Source: Prolixibacter denitrificans (GTDB taxonomy: Bacteria; Bacteroidota; Bacteroidia; Bacteroidales; Prolixibacteraceae). From it: a stretch of DNA of 64,000 bases. The notes beneath the pieces were generated by a model, which saw only the letters and a list, made by a program, of their open reading frames with translations, was not told where the DNA came from and made no database searches. Position numbers and translations under genes: made by a program. The DNA is taken from NCBI RefSeq assembly GCF_003014495.1, contig NZ_PYGC01000002.1:372001-436000 (forward strand), given 5' to 3'. This document shows positions 1 to 8,225 of this stretch, in pieces. Position 1 is the stretch's first letter. Every line of letters starts with the position of its first letter.

Positions 1-13
1 GAAGGAAAAATAG

Positions 14-1246
14 ATGAAGAAAGCCCCGTCTGCAAGGATTTTTAACGATTTGAATGAAACGGATTTTGATGTTGTTTTCCTGGGAGTGAACCTTCCCGGA
101 GTTTTGATTGCTTACCAATTGGCTTCCGCAGGAAAAAAGGTGGCTTTGTTTATTGAGGGTGATTTTGAGAGGCAGGATGATTTCCGGTTTACCCGCATGT
201 TTCCAGAAACCATGAAGGAGCTTTCCGGTGTTGGATCACGACTGGATTATGCTGCACAAATGCAGCAATCTGCCCCGCACCTTTTTCTGCAGCAGCGAAT
301 GGTCTGGCTGCGGGGAAATGCACTCAGCAATCAATTAATAACCCGGTCATATAACCAACTAGCTGTAAGGAATCACTCGGAGAAAGCCGGAACTTTAAAG
401 TTAGGTGACTACCCTGAATTCTCTTTCTTCAGACAAAGTGGTTATACGCATGGAATTCTTTGTCGTGAATACCGGTACAATCATTCCCGCTTGATGCTCG
501 AGTGGCTGAAAACTGCTTCCCGCGAAGGTGCACTGGTTGGAAACTTTATTAAAGCGACTGACCGGGATGGACGAGTTTTGCAGCTGGAAGACCTGATTTC
601 AAAGGAGAAGAAAAAGATTAAGGCAGAACGCGTCATTCAGCTGACTGCTGACTCCCGGCTTTTCCAGTTCGAAGTTCGTTTGCCTGACACAGAGTGGAAA
701 AATCCGGTTCGTATTTCCGGTGAATTCGCGGACTATATTCTTTCACGGGGAAAAGAAAGTGTGCGTGCTACCGCTTTCGCAGAAGATACTGTAAACGACG
801 AAAAGCAAATTATCGATGAGTTAAAACAGCTTTTTTCGCTCAGTCACGAAGATATTCTACCTGTCGAAAACCGGAAACAAACTTCTGCCATTCCAGTAAA
901 GCCGGATTTGACCATCCCTGATTTTCTCGCTGAGGAAATGAGTGAGAAATTGGCGAACCTTTTTCCTGGAATTACCGAATGGAAGATTCCGGACAGCTGG
1001 TTCTCTGGGGAAGATGACCGTCACATCAGCCAGGTGTTTGAGCTCGCACAGCGGAAGTTTTATGAGGCGAAGCAAACCGGCATCGATGAGGCATGGTTCA
1101 TGGAGCTGTTCTACCGCTTTGGCCCCGCCATTAACGATTTGACAGAATTGGCTTATGACGCAATGAGCGAAACGCGCGATCCTTTGTTGCTATGGGAGCA
1201 GGCGATCAGTCGATACGAGCAAGCAAATGAATGGCGAATTTCATAA
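14..1246 (+). CDS. Divergent GlpD-like FAD-dependent oxidoreductase
   Basis: This 410-residue protein starts with a Rossmann-like strand (residues about 18-45, DVVFLGVNLPGVL) typical of FAD-binding glycerol-3-phosphate dehydrogenase/DAO proteins. It ends with a helical segment (about 355-405, FYRFGPAINDLTELAYD) resembling the C-terminal cap of GlpD. True GlpD is about 500-550 residues. I do not see the usual IGTTD-type FAD/substrate motif in the middle, so this is a shortened, divergent member whose activity is uncertain. The ATG follows a TAG that may be the stop of an upstream gene. It converges on glmS across a shared hairpin. The fold assignment is inference from motifs. Confidence 0.55.
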   Translation: MKKAPSARIFNDLNETDFDVVFLGVNLPGVLIAYQLASAGKKVALFIEGDFERQDDFRFTRMFPETMKELSGVGSRLDYAAQMQQSAPHLFLQQRMVWLRGNALSNQLITRSYNQLAVRNHSEKAGTLKLGDYPEFSFFRQSGYTHGILCREYRYNHSRLMLEWLKTASREGALVGNFIKATDRDGRVLQLEDLISKEKKKIKAERVIQLTADSRLFQFEVRLPDTEWKNPVRISGEFADYILSRGKESVRATAFAEDTVNDEKQIIDELKQLFSLSHEDILPVENRKQTSAIPVKPDLTIPDFLAEEMSEKLANLFPGITEWKIPDSWFSGEDDRHISQVFELAQRKFYEAKQTGIDEAWFMELFYRFGPAINDLTELAYDAMSETRDPLLLWEQAISRYEQANEWRIS

Positions 1247-1281
1247 AAAAGCCGGCGAAGGTTTGACTCTTGCCGGCTTTG
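1245..1281. terminator. Bidirectional terminator between the GlpD-like gene and glmS
   Basis: GCCGGC arms at 1251-1256 and 1272-1277 form a stem. An A-run lies on the left and TTT on the right, so it can serve both convergent genes. Confidence 0.75.
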
Positions 1282-1298
1282 CTGATATCTTTTTTCGT

Positions 1299-3137
1299 TT
1301 ATTCTACTGTCACCGATTTGGCCAGGTTCCGGGGCTGGTCTACATCGGTACCGCGCAGTATCGCTACATAATAGGCAAATAACTGTAGCGGGATGATGGT
1401 AAGCAATGGCGCTACGGCCGGGTGCGAACGAGGAATCTCGAAAATGTCGTCGCACATTTTGTCAAGTTGCGTATCACCTTCCGAAACCACCGCGATGATG
1501 TTTCCCTTCCGCGCTTTTACTTCCTGAATATTGGAAACCACTTTTTCGTAGTAACGGTCTTTGGCGGCAACTACTACAACGGGAAGGTTGTCATCGACCA
1601 ATGCGATCGGACCGTGTTTCATTTCCGCGGCAGCGTAACCTTCGGCATGCAGGTAAGAAACCTCTTTCAGTTTCAACGCACCTTCCAGAGCAACGGGGAA
1701 CAACGCTCCACGTCCCAGGTATAATGCGTTAACAGCGTCTTTGTATTTGTCGGCTACTTTCCGGATGTGGTCAGTGCTTTGCAAGATGGTTTTGATCTTC
1801 TCAGGCACTTCTGAAAGTTCCTGAATAATGACGCGATAATCTTCCACGCTCAGCCGGCCTTTTTCTTTACCAAGAAGAGCTGCCATCATGGTCAGGATGG
1901 TGACCTGAGCCGTAAATGCTTTGGTCGAAGCTACACCGATTTCCACACCAGCGTGAATGTATACACCACCATCTGTTTCGCGTGGAATGGATGAACCTAC
2001 TACGTTGCAGATCCCCAATACAGTTGCTCCGCGTTCTTTTGCCAACTTAACGGCTGCTAATGTATCGGCAGTTTCACCACTCTGACTGATGGCAATCACT
2101 ACATCATCCTCGTCGATGATGGGATTACGGTAACGGAATTCGGAAGCGTATTCTACTTCTACCGGGATGCGACAATACTCCTCGAACAGGTATTCGCCCA
2201 CCAGGCCGGCATGCCACGAAGTTCCGCAACCAATGATGATGAGGCGACGGGCTTCTTTCAGTTTTGGCATCACATTATGAAGGCCACCTAAAACAATGTC
2301 GCTGTTGTCGGTTTTAATACGGCCTTTAAATGATTGCTCAATGGTATTGGGCTGTTCGAAAATTTCTTTCAGCATGAAATGGTCGTAGCCATTTTTCTGC
2401 AGTTCGCCGATGCTCAAATCAACCTGCTTGATTTTGGCTACCAGCGGGTCATTGTTGATATTTTTCAACGTGAGACTTCCACGCTCGATGATAGCAACAT
2501 CATGGTCGTTGAGGTAGAGTACCTGGTTGGTGTGACCAACAATCGGTGTCGCATCAGATGCCAGGAAATATTCGTCGTTGCCAATACCAATAACCAGGGG
2601 ACTTCCCTTGCGGGCAGCGATGAGTTTGTTCGGTTCTTCCTTACAAACAACAACAATTCCGTAAGCACCGACCACTTTTTTCAGTGCAGCACGAACGGCA
2701 ATCTCCGCTGATTTTTCTTCGCTATTCAGGTAGACATACTCAATCAAATTGACCAATACTTCGGTATCGGTTTCCGATTGAAATTTGTAACCAAGTTCGC
2801 TTAAATCATTGCGCAGGTTGCTGTAGTTTTCAATAATACCATTATGAACAAGGGTAAAATGTCCGTTCATAGAGGTGTGAGGGTGTGCATTCTGGTCAGT
2901 TGGCTCACCGTGAGTTGCCCAACGGGTGTGACCGATGCCGATTTTTCCACCGGTATCTTTGTCAGAGACTAACTCTTCCAGGTTGGCAATTTTTCCCTGG
3001 CATTTGTACACACGTTGCTCGTCTCCTAAAAGAGCAATACCGGAAGAATCGTACCCCCGGTATTCAAGCATTTTCAATCCATTAATTAAAATGGGGTAAG
3101 CATTCTTGTCGCCAATGTAGCCTACGATTCCACACAT
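1299..3137 (-). CDS. glmS: Glutamine--fructose-6-phosphate aminotransferase (isomerizing)
   Basis: GlmS makes glucosamine-6-phosphate from fructose-6-phosphate and glutamine, the first step towards UDP-GlcNAc for peptidoglycan and LPS. The protein has 612 residues, normal for the family. It begins MCGIVGYIG, which leaves Cys2 as the N-terminal glutaminase nucleophile. The glutaminase domain covers about residues 2-220, and two SIS sugar-isomerase domains follow (about 290-420 and 460-595; ISQSGETADTLAA). The C-terminus PRNLAKSVTVE is the classic end of the family. The gene is last in a minus-strand series after the GT5-like and DUF4270 genes, 70 bp downstream of the latter. Confidence 0.98.
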   Translation of the reverse strand: MCGIVGYIGDKNAYPILINGLKMLEYRGYDSSGIALLGDEQRVYKCQGKIANLEELVSDKDTGGKIGIGHTRWATHGEPTDQNAHPHTSMNGHFTLVHNGIIENYSNLRNDLSELGYKFQSETDTEVLVNLIEYVYLNSEEKSAEIAVRAALKKVVGAYGIVVVCKEEPNKLIAARKGSPLVIGIGNDEYFLASDATPIVGHTNQVLYLNDHDVAIIERGSLTLKNINNDPLVAKIKQVDLSIGELQKNGYDHFMLKEIFEQPNTIEQSFKGRIKTDNSDIVLGGLHNVMPKLKEARRLIIIGCGTSWHAGLVGEYLFEEYCRIPVEVEYASEFRYRNPIIDEDDVVIAISQSGETADTLAAVKLAKERGATVLGICNVVGSSIPRETDGGVYIHAGVEIGVASTKAFTAQVTILTMMAALLGKEKGRLSVEDYRVIIQELSEVPEKIKTILQSTDHIRKVADKYKDAVNALYLGRGALFPVALEGALKLKEVSYLHAEGYAAAEMKHGPIALVDDNLPVVVVAAKDRYYEKVVSNIQEVKARKGNIIAVVSEGDTQLDKMCDDIFEIPRSHPAVAPLLTIIPLQLFAYYVAILRGTDVDQPRNLAKSVTVE

Positions 3138-3207
3138 AAATTTCTTCTTTTGAGGTTAAAAATATTATCTGTCAATCAAGGAAACAACGGACAACTGTAG
3201 CGGTATA

Positions 3208-4512
3208 TTATTTATACCGCGTATAGTTTATTTCCAATTGTATCGGTTGCGAACTATTACTTCCCTTTAATACAACCCTGTCAGCTGAATTTTTTCTGGT
3301 AGCAGAAACCAGGTAAAAACCTAAGTTTTGAACCGTTCCGTCGAGAATTTGCTGCAAGTGCTGAGTAATATTGAAGGTATACGTAGCATCTGTTGCGTTG
3401 TACACGCCGCCATAGTAGGCTAGTGACAGCTGGCTGTCAATCGGAAATGCTTCGCTTCCGTCTTCTTGAATGGTCTTTAGAAACAGCTGACTGGGCATGG
3501 GATGTTGGTGGAAATCCGACATTGTCGTATCAGCGTGGAAAGTCAACGTCGCCTTGTTAATCATACAATTGGTCGAGTCTGTCCAGTTGTCGAGCGAGGG
3601 AACGTCAATCTTCACCTTTGTTCCGCCTGTTGGCTGAACAAAAACCAGAGAATCCTCCACATTTTCCTGATTCAGATGGTCGGCGAACCATGCGTTAGAG
3701 TAATCGTGTTCGAAATACGGAACATCAGCCGAGTTCGTTGTCAGTTGGTAGGAGAAAACTAAACTGTCGGCATCAGCCGTGTGGTAAAAGAGATTGAGCA
3801 ACGATGCATGTGATCTCAGGTAAACAAGTCCCCCGCCAGCTTGCAGCGGTTGCGATTCGATATATAAACCTTTGAAAAAGTTAAGAAAGACATCGTTGTT
3901 TATCATATCCAGTGAATCGGCTTTTAACAGCATATTGCCGATATTATCGTTCAGTCGAACTGAAATCTGTTGCACGGTGGTATCTTGCCCGGTTGAATCG
4001 GTCCTGAATTTCGGCGTGAAGTCTGCCATTCCGATAACCGTATCATTCGTCAATGTTTTTGGATCGAACGAGGAGAGGTACTGGGCATCGAAATTGAGTG
4101 GCTGAACCAATTTGTACACTTTCACTTCCTGAGGTGTGATGGTATCGCCGTAAACCTTCCGGTAAACGAGACTCACAACAGCAGAGTCGAGAACCGCGTC
4201 CTGTGCGTATGACGGGTAATAAGGTAAGCGGAATTGTGCTGCAAACGACGCGGTAGTCCGTCCAAACAGCGGGTCATTAAAACTTCCGAAAACGTTGTAA
4301 TCGGGTTTGTCTACCCTTATTTTAGTGTCGGTAAAAGTGTAAGACGAAATACTTCCGGTTTCGTTACTGTAACGTGAATCAAGTATGTTGCTACCGGGCA
4401 GTAAATCAAGACCCAGCGTTTCATCGTTCTTTTTACATCCTCCTAACATCAGCAGGGTGAGGGCCAAAGCTATCACCACACCCCCGGGCTTGAAAAAACA
4501 TTTGTGTGTCAA
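3208..4512 (-). CDS. DUF4270 family outer-surface lipoprotein
   Basis: This is a 434-residue predicted lipoprotein. A signal peptide runs up to a lipobox near residues 22-26 (LMLGGC), followed by KKNDETLG, which is typical of Bacteroidetes lipoproteins. The rest is beta-rich, with the N-terminal pattern GLDLLPGSNILDSRYS and the FGSFNDPLFGRTTASF block characteristic of DUF4270. The molecular function of the family is unknown to me. The gene sits between the GT5-like gene (42 bp upstream) and glmS, so it is probably co-transcribed with them. Confidence 0.8.
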   Translation of the reverse strand: MTHKCFFKPGGVVIALALTLLMLGGCKKNDETLGLDLLPGSNILDSRYSNETGSISSYTFTDTKIRVDKPDYNVFGSFNDPLFGRTTASFAAQFRLPYYPSYAQDAVLDSAVVSLVYRKVYGDTITPQEVKVYKLVQPLNFDAQYLSSFDPKTLTNDTVIGMADFTPKFRTDSTGQDTTVQQISVRLNDNIGNMLLKADSLDMINNDVFLNFFKGLYIESQPLQAGGGLVYLRSHASLLNLFYHTADADSLVFSYQLTTNSADVPYFEHDYSNAWFADHLNQENVEDSLVFVQPTGGTKVKIDVPSLDNWTDSTNCMINKATLTFHADTTMSDFHQHPMPSQLFLKTIQEDGSEAFPIDSQLSLAYYGGVYNATDATYTFNITQHLQQILDGTVQNLGFYLVSATRKNSADRVVLKGSNSSQPIQLEINYTRYK

Positions 4513-4554
4513 AGTATTTCCGTTTTTAGTAGTTTTTTGAAAGAGACGCGGAAA

Positions 4555-5358
4555 TTATAAAATTTTATCGTAAAACTCTGAATAGGCATCAATGTATGTA
4601 TCAGCCGATTGATAATCAAGGAAGAGCTTTCCTGACTGCTTCATGTAATTCTCAACCTCTTCATTGATGCTTTCACTCCCTTTTATGGTTGCGTCAGAAT
4701 AATCCACCGCAAGTTTACTCAAATTTACGAAGGTAGGATCGGACAAAACAGAAATATCTTCTTTCGGAATGCCATCTTCTGCAATCTTAGAGACGATCTG
4801 ACTGTTCATCGGAGTTTTAAATGCGTCGTTATAAGCAGAGTAAACTACCTTTGAGTTGGCAAAAAGCGGATTGTCTTTATAGATTTTTTTGATGAATAAC
4901 GGAACTAATCCAGTGAACCATCCATGGCAGTGAATTAAATCAGGAGCCCAGCGTAATTTGATTACAGTTTCCAAAACTCCCCGTGCAAAAAAGATGGCCC
5001 GTTCATCGTTGTCTTCAAGTTCTTTTCCTTTGGAATCGGCAAATTTGGCTTTCCTGTGAAAGTAATCTTCGTTGTCGATGAAATAAACCTGCATACGCGC
5101 TGCCTGGATGGAGGCTACTTTGATGATCAGCGGATGGTCGGTGTCATTAATGACCAGATTCATTCCGGAAAGCCGGATAACTTCGTGAAGTTGATTTCTT
5201 CGTTCATTCACGCTGCCATATCGTGGCATAAAGGTCCGTATCTCTCTCCCTCTCTCTTGTATACCCTGAGGTAAGTGACGACTGATTTGCGAAATTTCTG
5301 TTTCAGGTAGGTAGGGGGTAATTTCCTGAGAGATGAATAAAACCTTCTTCTTTTCCAT
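4555..5358 (-). CDS. Truncated GT5 (glycogen/starch synthase N-terminal) protein
   Basis: The 267 residues resemble only the N-terminal Rossmann half of GT5 glycogen synthases: KVLFISQEITPYL at the start, DLIHCHGWFTGLVPLFIKK near 140-158, and YSAYNDAF near 170. Full GlgA is about 470-490 residues, and the whole C-terminal nucleotide-sugar domain is missing. The ADP-glucose-binding KxGGL motif expected in the first 20 residues is replaced by PETEIS. A catalytic synthase is therefore unlikely, although such proteins are routinely named glycogen synthase. It is first in the minus-strand DUF4270-glmS series, divergent from panC, with a promoter 23 bp upstream. Confidence 0.75.
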   Translation of the reverse strand: MEKKKVLFISQEITPYLPETEISQISRHLPQGIQERGREIRTFMPRYGSVNERRNQLHEVIRLSGMNLVINDTDHPLIIKVASIQAARMQVYFIDNEDYFHRKAKFADSKGKELEDNDERAIFFARGVLETVIKLRWAPDLIHCHGWFTGLVPLFIKKIYKDNPLFANSKVVYSAYNDAFKTPMNSQIVSKIAEDGIPKEDISVLSDPTFVNLSKLAVDYSDATIKGSESINEEVENYMKQSGKLFLDYQSADTYIDAYSEFYDKIL

Positions 5359-5380
5359 GATCTTTTGAGAATTTATCCTG

Positions 5381-5411
5381 CAAAAATAGAAAAAATACCT
5401 CAGATATTCAA
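5381..5411 (-). promoter_or_regulatory. Bacteroidetes-type promoter of the GT5-like/DUF4270/glmS series
   Basis: Read on the minus strand there is TTG (5411-5409), a 20-bp spacer and TATTTTTG (5388-5381). This matches the TTTG / TAnnTTTG primary sigma consensus of Bacteroidetes and leaves a short leader before the ATG at 5358. Confidence 0.6.
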
Positions 5412-5507
5412 CGACGAAAGGGGTATGGCCCTGTCAGCAAGGAGCGAAAGAGTGTTTTATCGTGTTTATATATTTCGTTACTTTGCACGCTGTAACCAAA
5501 TGAAAAG

Positions 5508-6356
5508 ATGAAACTTTTTACTACCCGGAATGAGCTGAATGAAGCTTTGGATGCTAATCGTAATCAGGGGAAAAGCATCGGATTTGTGCCTACGATGGGA
5601 GCACTTCACGAGGGACATCTCTCGCTTGTCAGCCAGGCCGGAAATGAGAATGATGTGGTGGTGGTTTCGATTTTTGTTAATCCCACACAGTTTAACGACC
5701 CGGCTGACCTGGAACGATATCCAAGGACGTTGGAAGAGGACATGAAAAAGCTGGCAACGGTTGGCGATCCATTGATTTTTGCCCCCGCGGTGAGAGAAAT
5801 GTATCCCGAACCCGATAACCGCCAATTTGATTTCGGAAATCTGGAAACGGTTATGGAAGGTCAGTTTCGGCCGGGACATTTTAATGGCGTCGGTCAAATT
5901 GTCAGCAAGCTTTTTGACGTGGTAATGCCGCATCGTGCTTACTTTGGACTGAAAGATTTCCAGCAATTGGCCATTATCAAGGAAATGGTACGCCAATTGC
6001 AATATGATATTAAGATCGTGCCCTGCGAAATTGTTCGCGAAGCCGATGGTTTGGCCATGAGTTCCCGTAATCAACTGTTGACGCCGGAACACCGGGCTGC
6101 AGCTCCGCTGATTTCACAAACCCTTTCCGAAGCAAAGAAACTGGTGGGTGAAAAAAGCGTAGAAGAACTTAAAGCATGGGTGCAGGAAAAAATAAACAAT
6201 AGTCCTTTGTTGGAGGTTGAATATTTTGAGATAGTTGATGATAACTACCTTCAGCCTGTAAAAACGTGGGGCGAACCTACCGTGAAAGTAGGTTGCATTG
6301 CGGTACATGCCGGTAAAGTCCGGTTAATTGATAATGTAATTCTTGAAAAACAGTAA
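5508..6356 (+). CDS. panC: Pantoate--beta-alanine ligase
   Basis: PanC condenses pantoate with beta-alanine using ATP, the last step to pantothenate for coenzyme A. The 282-residue length is normal. The class I nucleotidyltransferase signature PTMGALHEGHLSL has HxGH at residues 34-37, and the substrate-binding FVNPTQF and GLAMSSRN (KMSKS-like) motifs are present. It is followed directly by panD, which makes the beta-alanine, so the two form a biosynthetic pair. A near-consensus -7 element (TTACTTTG, 5478-5485) precedes it. Confidence 0.97.
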   Translation: MKLFTTRNELNEALDANRNQGKSIGFVPTMGALHEGHLSLVSQAGNENDVVVVSIFVNPTQFNDPADLERYPRTLEEDMKKLATVGDPLIFAPAVREMYPEPDNRQFDFGNLETVMEGQFRPGHFNGVGQIVSKLFDVVMPHRAYFGLKDFQQLAIIKEMVRQLQYDIKIVPCEIVREADGLAMSSRNQLLTPEHRAAAPLISQTLSEAKKLVGEKSVEELKAWVQEKINNSPLLEVEYFEIVDDNYLQPVKTWGEPTVKVGCIAVHAGKVRLIDNVILEKQ

Positions 6357-6365
6357 ATTCAGGTG

Positions 6366-6716
6366 ATGAATATTGAAGTTTGCAAATCCAAAATTCACAG
6401 GGTAACTGTTACAGCTGCCGACCTGCAGTATGTGGGGAGCATTACCATTGATGAAGATCTGATGGATGCGGCCAACCTGATTGAGAACGAGAAGGTGCAA
6501 ATCGTTAACATTAACAATGGCGAGCGGCTCGAAACCTACGTTATCAGAGGTGAGCGTGGTTCAGGCGAAGTTTGTCTGAACGGACCGGCTGCCCGTAAGG
6601 TGGCTGTTGGTGATGTTGTTATCATCATTTCCTACGCGACCATGGATTTTGAAGAAGCGAAAAAGTGGAAACCCAGTCTGGTTTTTCCGGATACGGAAAC
6701 CAATAAACTGGTATAA
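6366..6716 (+). CDS. panD: Aspartate 1-decarboxylase proenzyme
   Basis: PanD decarboxylates aspartate to beta-alanine using a pyruvoyl group made by self-cleavage. I place the start at the ATG at 6366 rather than the adjacent GTG at 6363, because this puts the Gly-Ser cleavage site (YVGSITID) at residues 24-25, as in characterised enzymes. The 116-residue length is normal. The conserved [10 protein letters not shown] and GPAARK motifs are present. It lies 9 bp after panC and is probably translated from the same message. Confidence 0.96.
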   Translation: MNIEVCKSKIHRVTVTAADLQYVGSITIDEDLMDAANLIENEKVQIVNINNGERLETYVIRGERGSGEVCLNGPAARKVAVGDVVIIISYATMDFEEAKKWKPSLVFPDTETNKLV

Positions 6717-6742
6717 GCAATAAAAACATTTTCCATACCTAT

Positions 6743-6772
6743 ACCCCGTGGGTTTTCCCGTGGGGTTTTTTA
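6743..6772 (+). terminator. Terminator after panD
   Basis: An ACCCC...GGGG stem with inner GGG/CCC pairs (6743-6766) is followed directly by six T residues. Confidence 0.8.
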
Positions 6773-6778
6773 ATTTTG
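6771..6778 (+). promoter_or_regulatory. -7 element of radA
   Basis: TAATTTTG fits TAnnTTTG and lies 28 bp before the radA ATG. I see no clear -33 TTTG partner. Confidence 0.4.
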
Positions 6779-6806
6779 GTACATATCAACTTCAAAATCC
6801 CTGAAA

Positions 6807-8171
6807 ATGGCTAAAGCCAAAACCGTTTATACCTGTCAGAACTGTGGAGCTCAATGGCCCAAATGGATGGGACAATGTAACAGCTGCGGAGAGTGGAATA
6901 CCCTGGTGGAAGAAATCGTGGTAAAAAACAAACAGCCCGTGCAGGCTACAGCCCGAAGTTCTTCCAGTCCGTTGCGCCTCGACCAGATTACCAGCGGTAA
7001 GCAGGAGCGCATCGATACCTGCAACAGTGAACTGAATCGCGTGTTGGGCGGTGGTTTGGTCCCAGGGAGTTTGATACTTCTTGGTGGTGAACCGGGCATT
7101 GGAAAATCGACACTGGTGTTACAGGTGGCGTTGGCATTGAAGGATAAAAAAGTTTTATATATCTCGGGTGAGGAAAGTCTGCAGCAATTGAAAATGCGGG
7201 CCAGGAGATTGCAACAAGACAGTACTGATTGTCTTTTTCTCAGTGAGACATCGCTGGAAAGTGTTTTGGCACACATTGAAAATGAAAAGCCCGATTTGGT
7301 GATTATTGATTCCATTCAGACGCTAACAGCTGATGGCCTGGAATCAGCGCCGGGGAGCGTTGGGCAAATCCGCGAATGTGCTTCAGCCATAATGAAAACG
7401 GCGAAGCCTGCGCATGTTCCGGTGATTTTAATCGGCCACATTACGAAAGACGGAAATTTGGCCGGACCGAAAGTGCTGGAACATATTGTCGATACGGTTT
7501 TGCAATTTGAAGGTGACCGAAATTATTTATATCGCATCCTCCGTTCGGTAAAAAACCGGTTCGGTTCCACTTCTGAGTTGGGAATTTACGAAATGCGACA
7601 GGATGGCCTGCGCATTGTTTCCAACCCATCGGAGATGTTGATGCTGCAGCACAATGATGGACTGAGCGGAACGAGTATCGCGGCTTCTATAGAAGGAATG
7701 CGGTCGTTCATGATTGAGGTTCAGGGATTAGTTAGTTCGGCAGCTTACGGAACACCGCAACGTTCGGCGACCGGTTTTGATTTGCGTCGTTTAAATATGT
7801 TGTTGGCGGTTTTGGAAAAACGGGCTGGCTTTAAACTGATGGCCAAAGACGTGTTTTTGAATATTGCCGGCGGTTTGCGCGTTGATGATCCGGCCATGGA
7901 TTTGGCAGTCATAATATCGATTCTTTCATCTAATTTCGATATTCCGGTAAGTAAACAGTCATGCTTTGCCGGAGAAGTGGGGTTGACCGGAGAAATTCGC
8001 CCGGTGAACCGGATTGAGCAACGCATTACCGAGGCCGAAAAGCAAGGCTTCAGCGAAATTTATATTTCGAGATACAACAAGGGAGTCGATTTTTCCCGCT
8101 TTAAAATACAGGTTAACCAGGTGGACCGGATTGAGAAAATGGTCCGGATGGTTTTCAGTCAACGAAAATAA
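6807..8171 (+). CDS. radA: DNA repair protein RadA
   Basis: RadA is a RecA-like ATPase that promotes branch migration of recombination intermediates. The N-terminal zinc finger has Cys10, Cys13, Cys24 and Cys27. The Walker A motif GGEPGIGKST lies near residues 93-102, the family-specific KNRFG motif near 250, and the C-terminal part is the Lon/S16-like domain (GLTGEIRPVNRIEQRI). The 454-residue length is normal. It stands alone between the panD terminator and a hairpin shared with the penicillin-binding protein gene. Confidence 0.97.
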   Translation: MAKAKTVYTCQNCGAQWPKWMGQCNSCGEWNTLVEEIVVKNKQPVQATARSSSSPLRLDQITSGKQERIDTCNSELNRVLGGGLVPGSLILLGGEPGIGKSTLVLQVALALKDKKVLYISGEESLQQLKMRARRLQQDSTDCLFLSETSLESVLAHIENEKPDLVIIDSIQTLTADGLESAPGSVGQIRECASAIMKTAKPAHVPVILIGHITKDGNLAGPKVLEHIVDTVLQFEGDRNYLYRILRSVKNRFGSTSELGIYEMRQDGLRIVSNPSEMLMLQHNDGLSGTSIAASIEGMRSFMIEVQGLVSSAAYGTPQRSATGFDLRRLNMLLAVLEKRAGFKLMAKDVFLNIAGGLRVDDPAMDLAVIISILSSNFDIPVSKQSCFAGEVGLTGEIRPVNRIEQRITEAEKQGFSEIYISRYNKGVDFSRFKIQVNQVDRIEKMVRMVFSQRK

Positions 8172-8202
8172 AAAAGGCGGAATGTTATTTCCGCCTTTTT
8201 TG
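8170..8202. terminator. Bidirectional terminator between radA and the PBP gene
   Basis: AAAAAGGCGGAA pairs with TTCCGCCTTTTTT around a short loop. The A and T tracts on either side let it act for both convergent genes. Confidence 0.85.
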
Positions 8203-8225
8203 TATAATTCAAATGCTTTTTTCTG

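Noticed and set aside
5478-6092. 204-residue minus-strand frame over panC
   Set aside because: It is an antisense shadow of panC, which is unmistakable. The composition is not protein-like.
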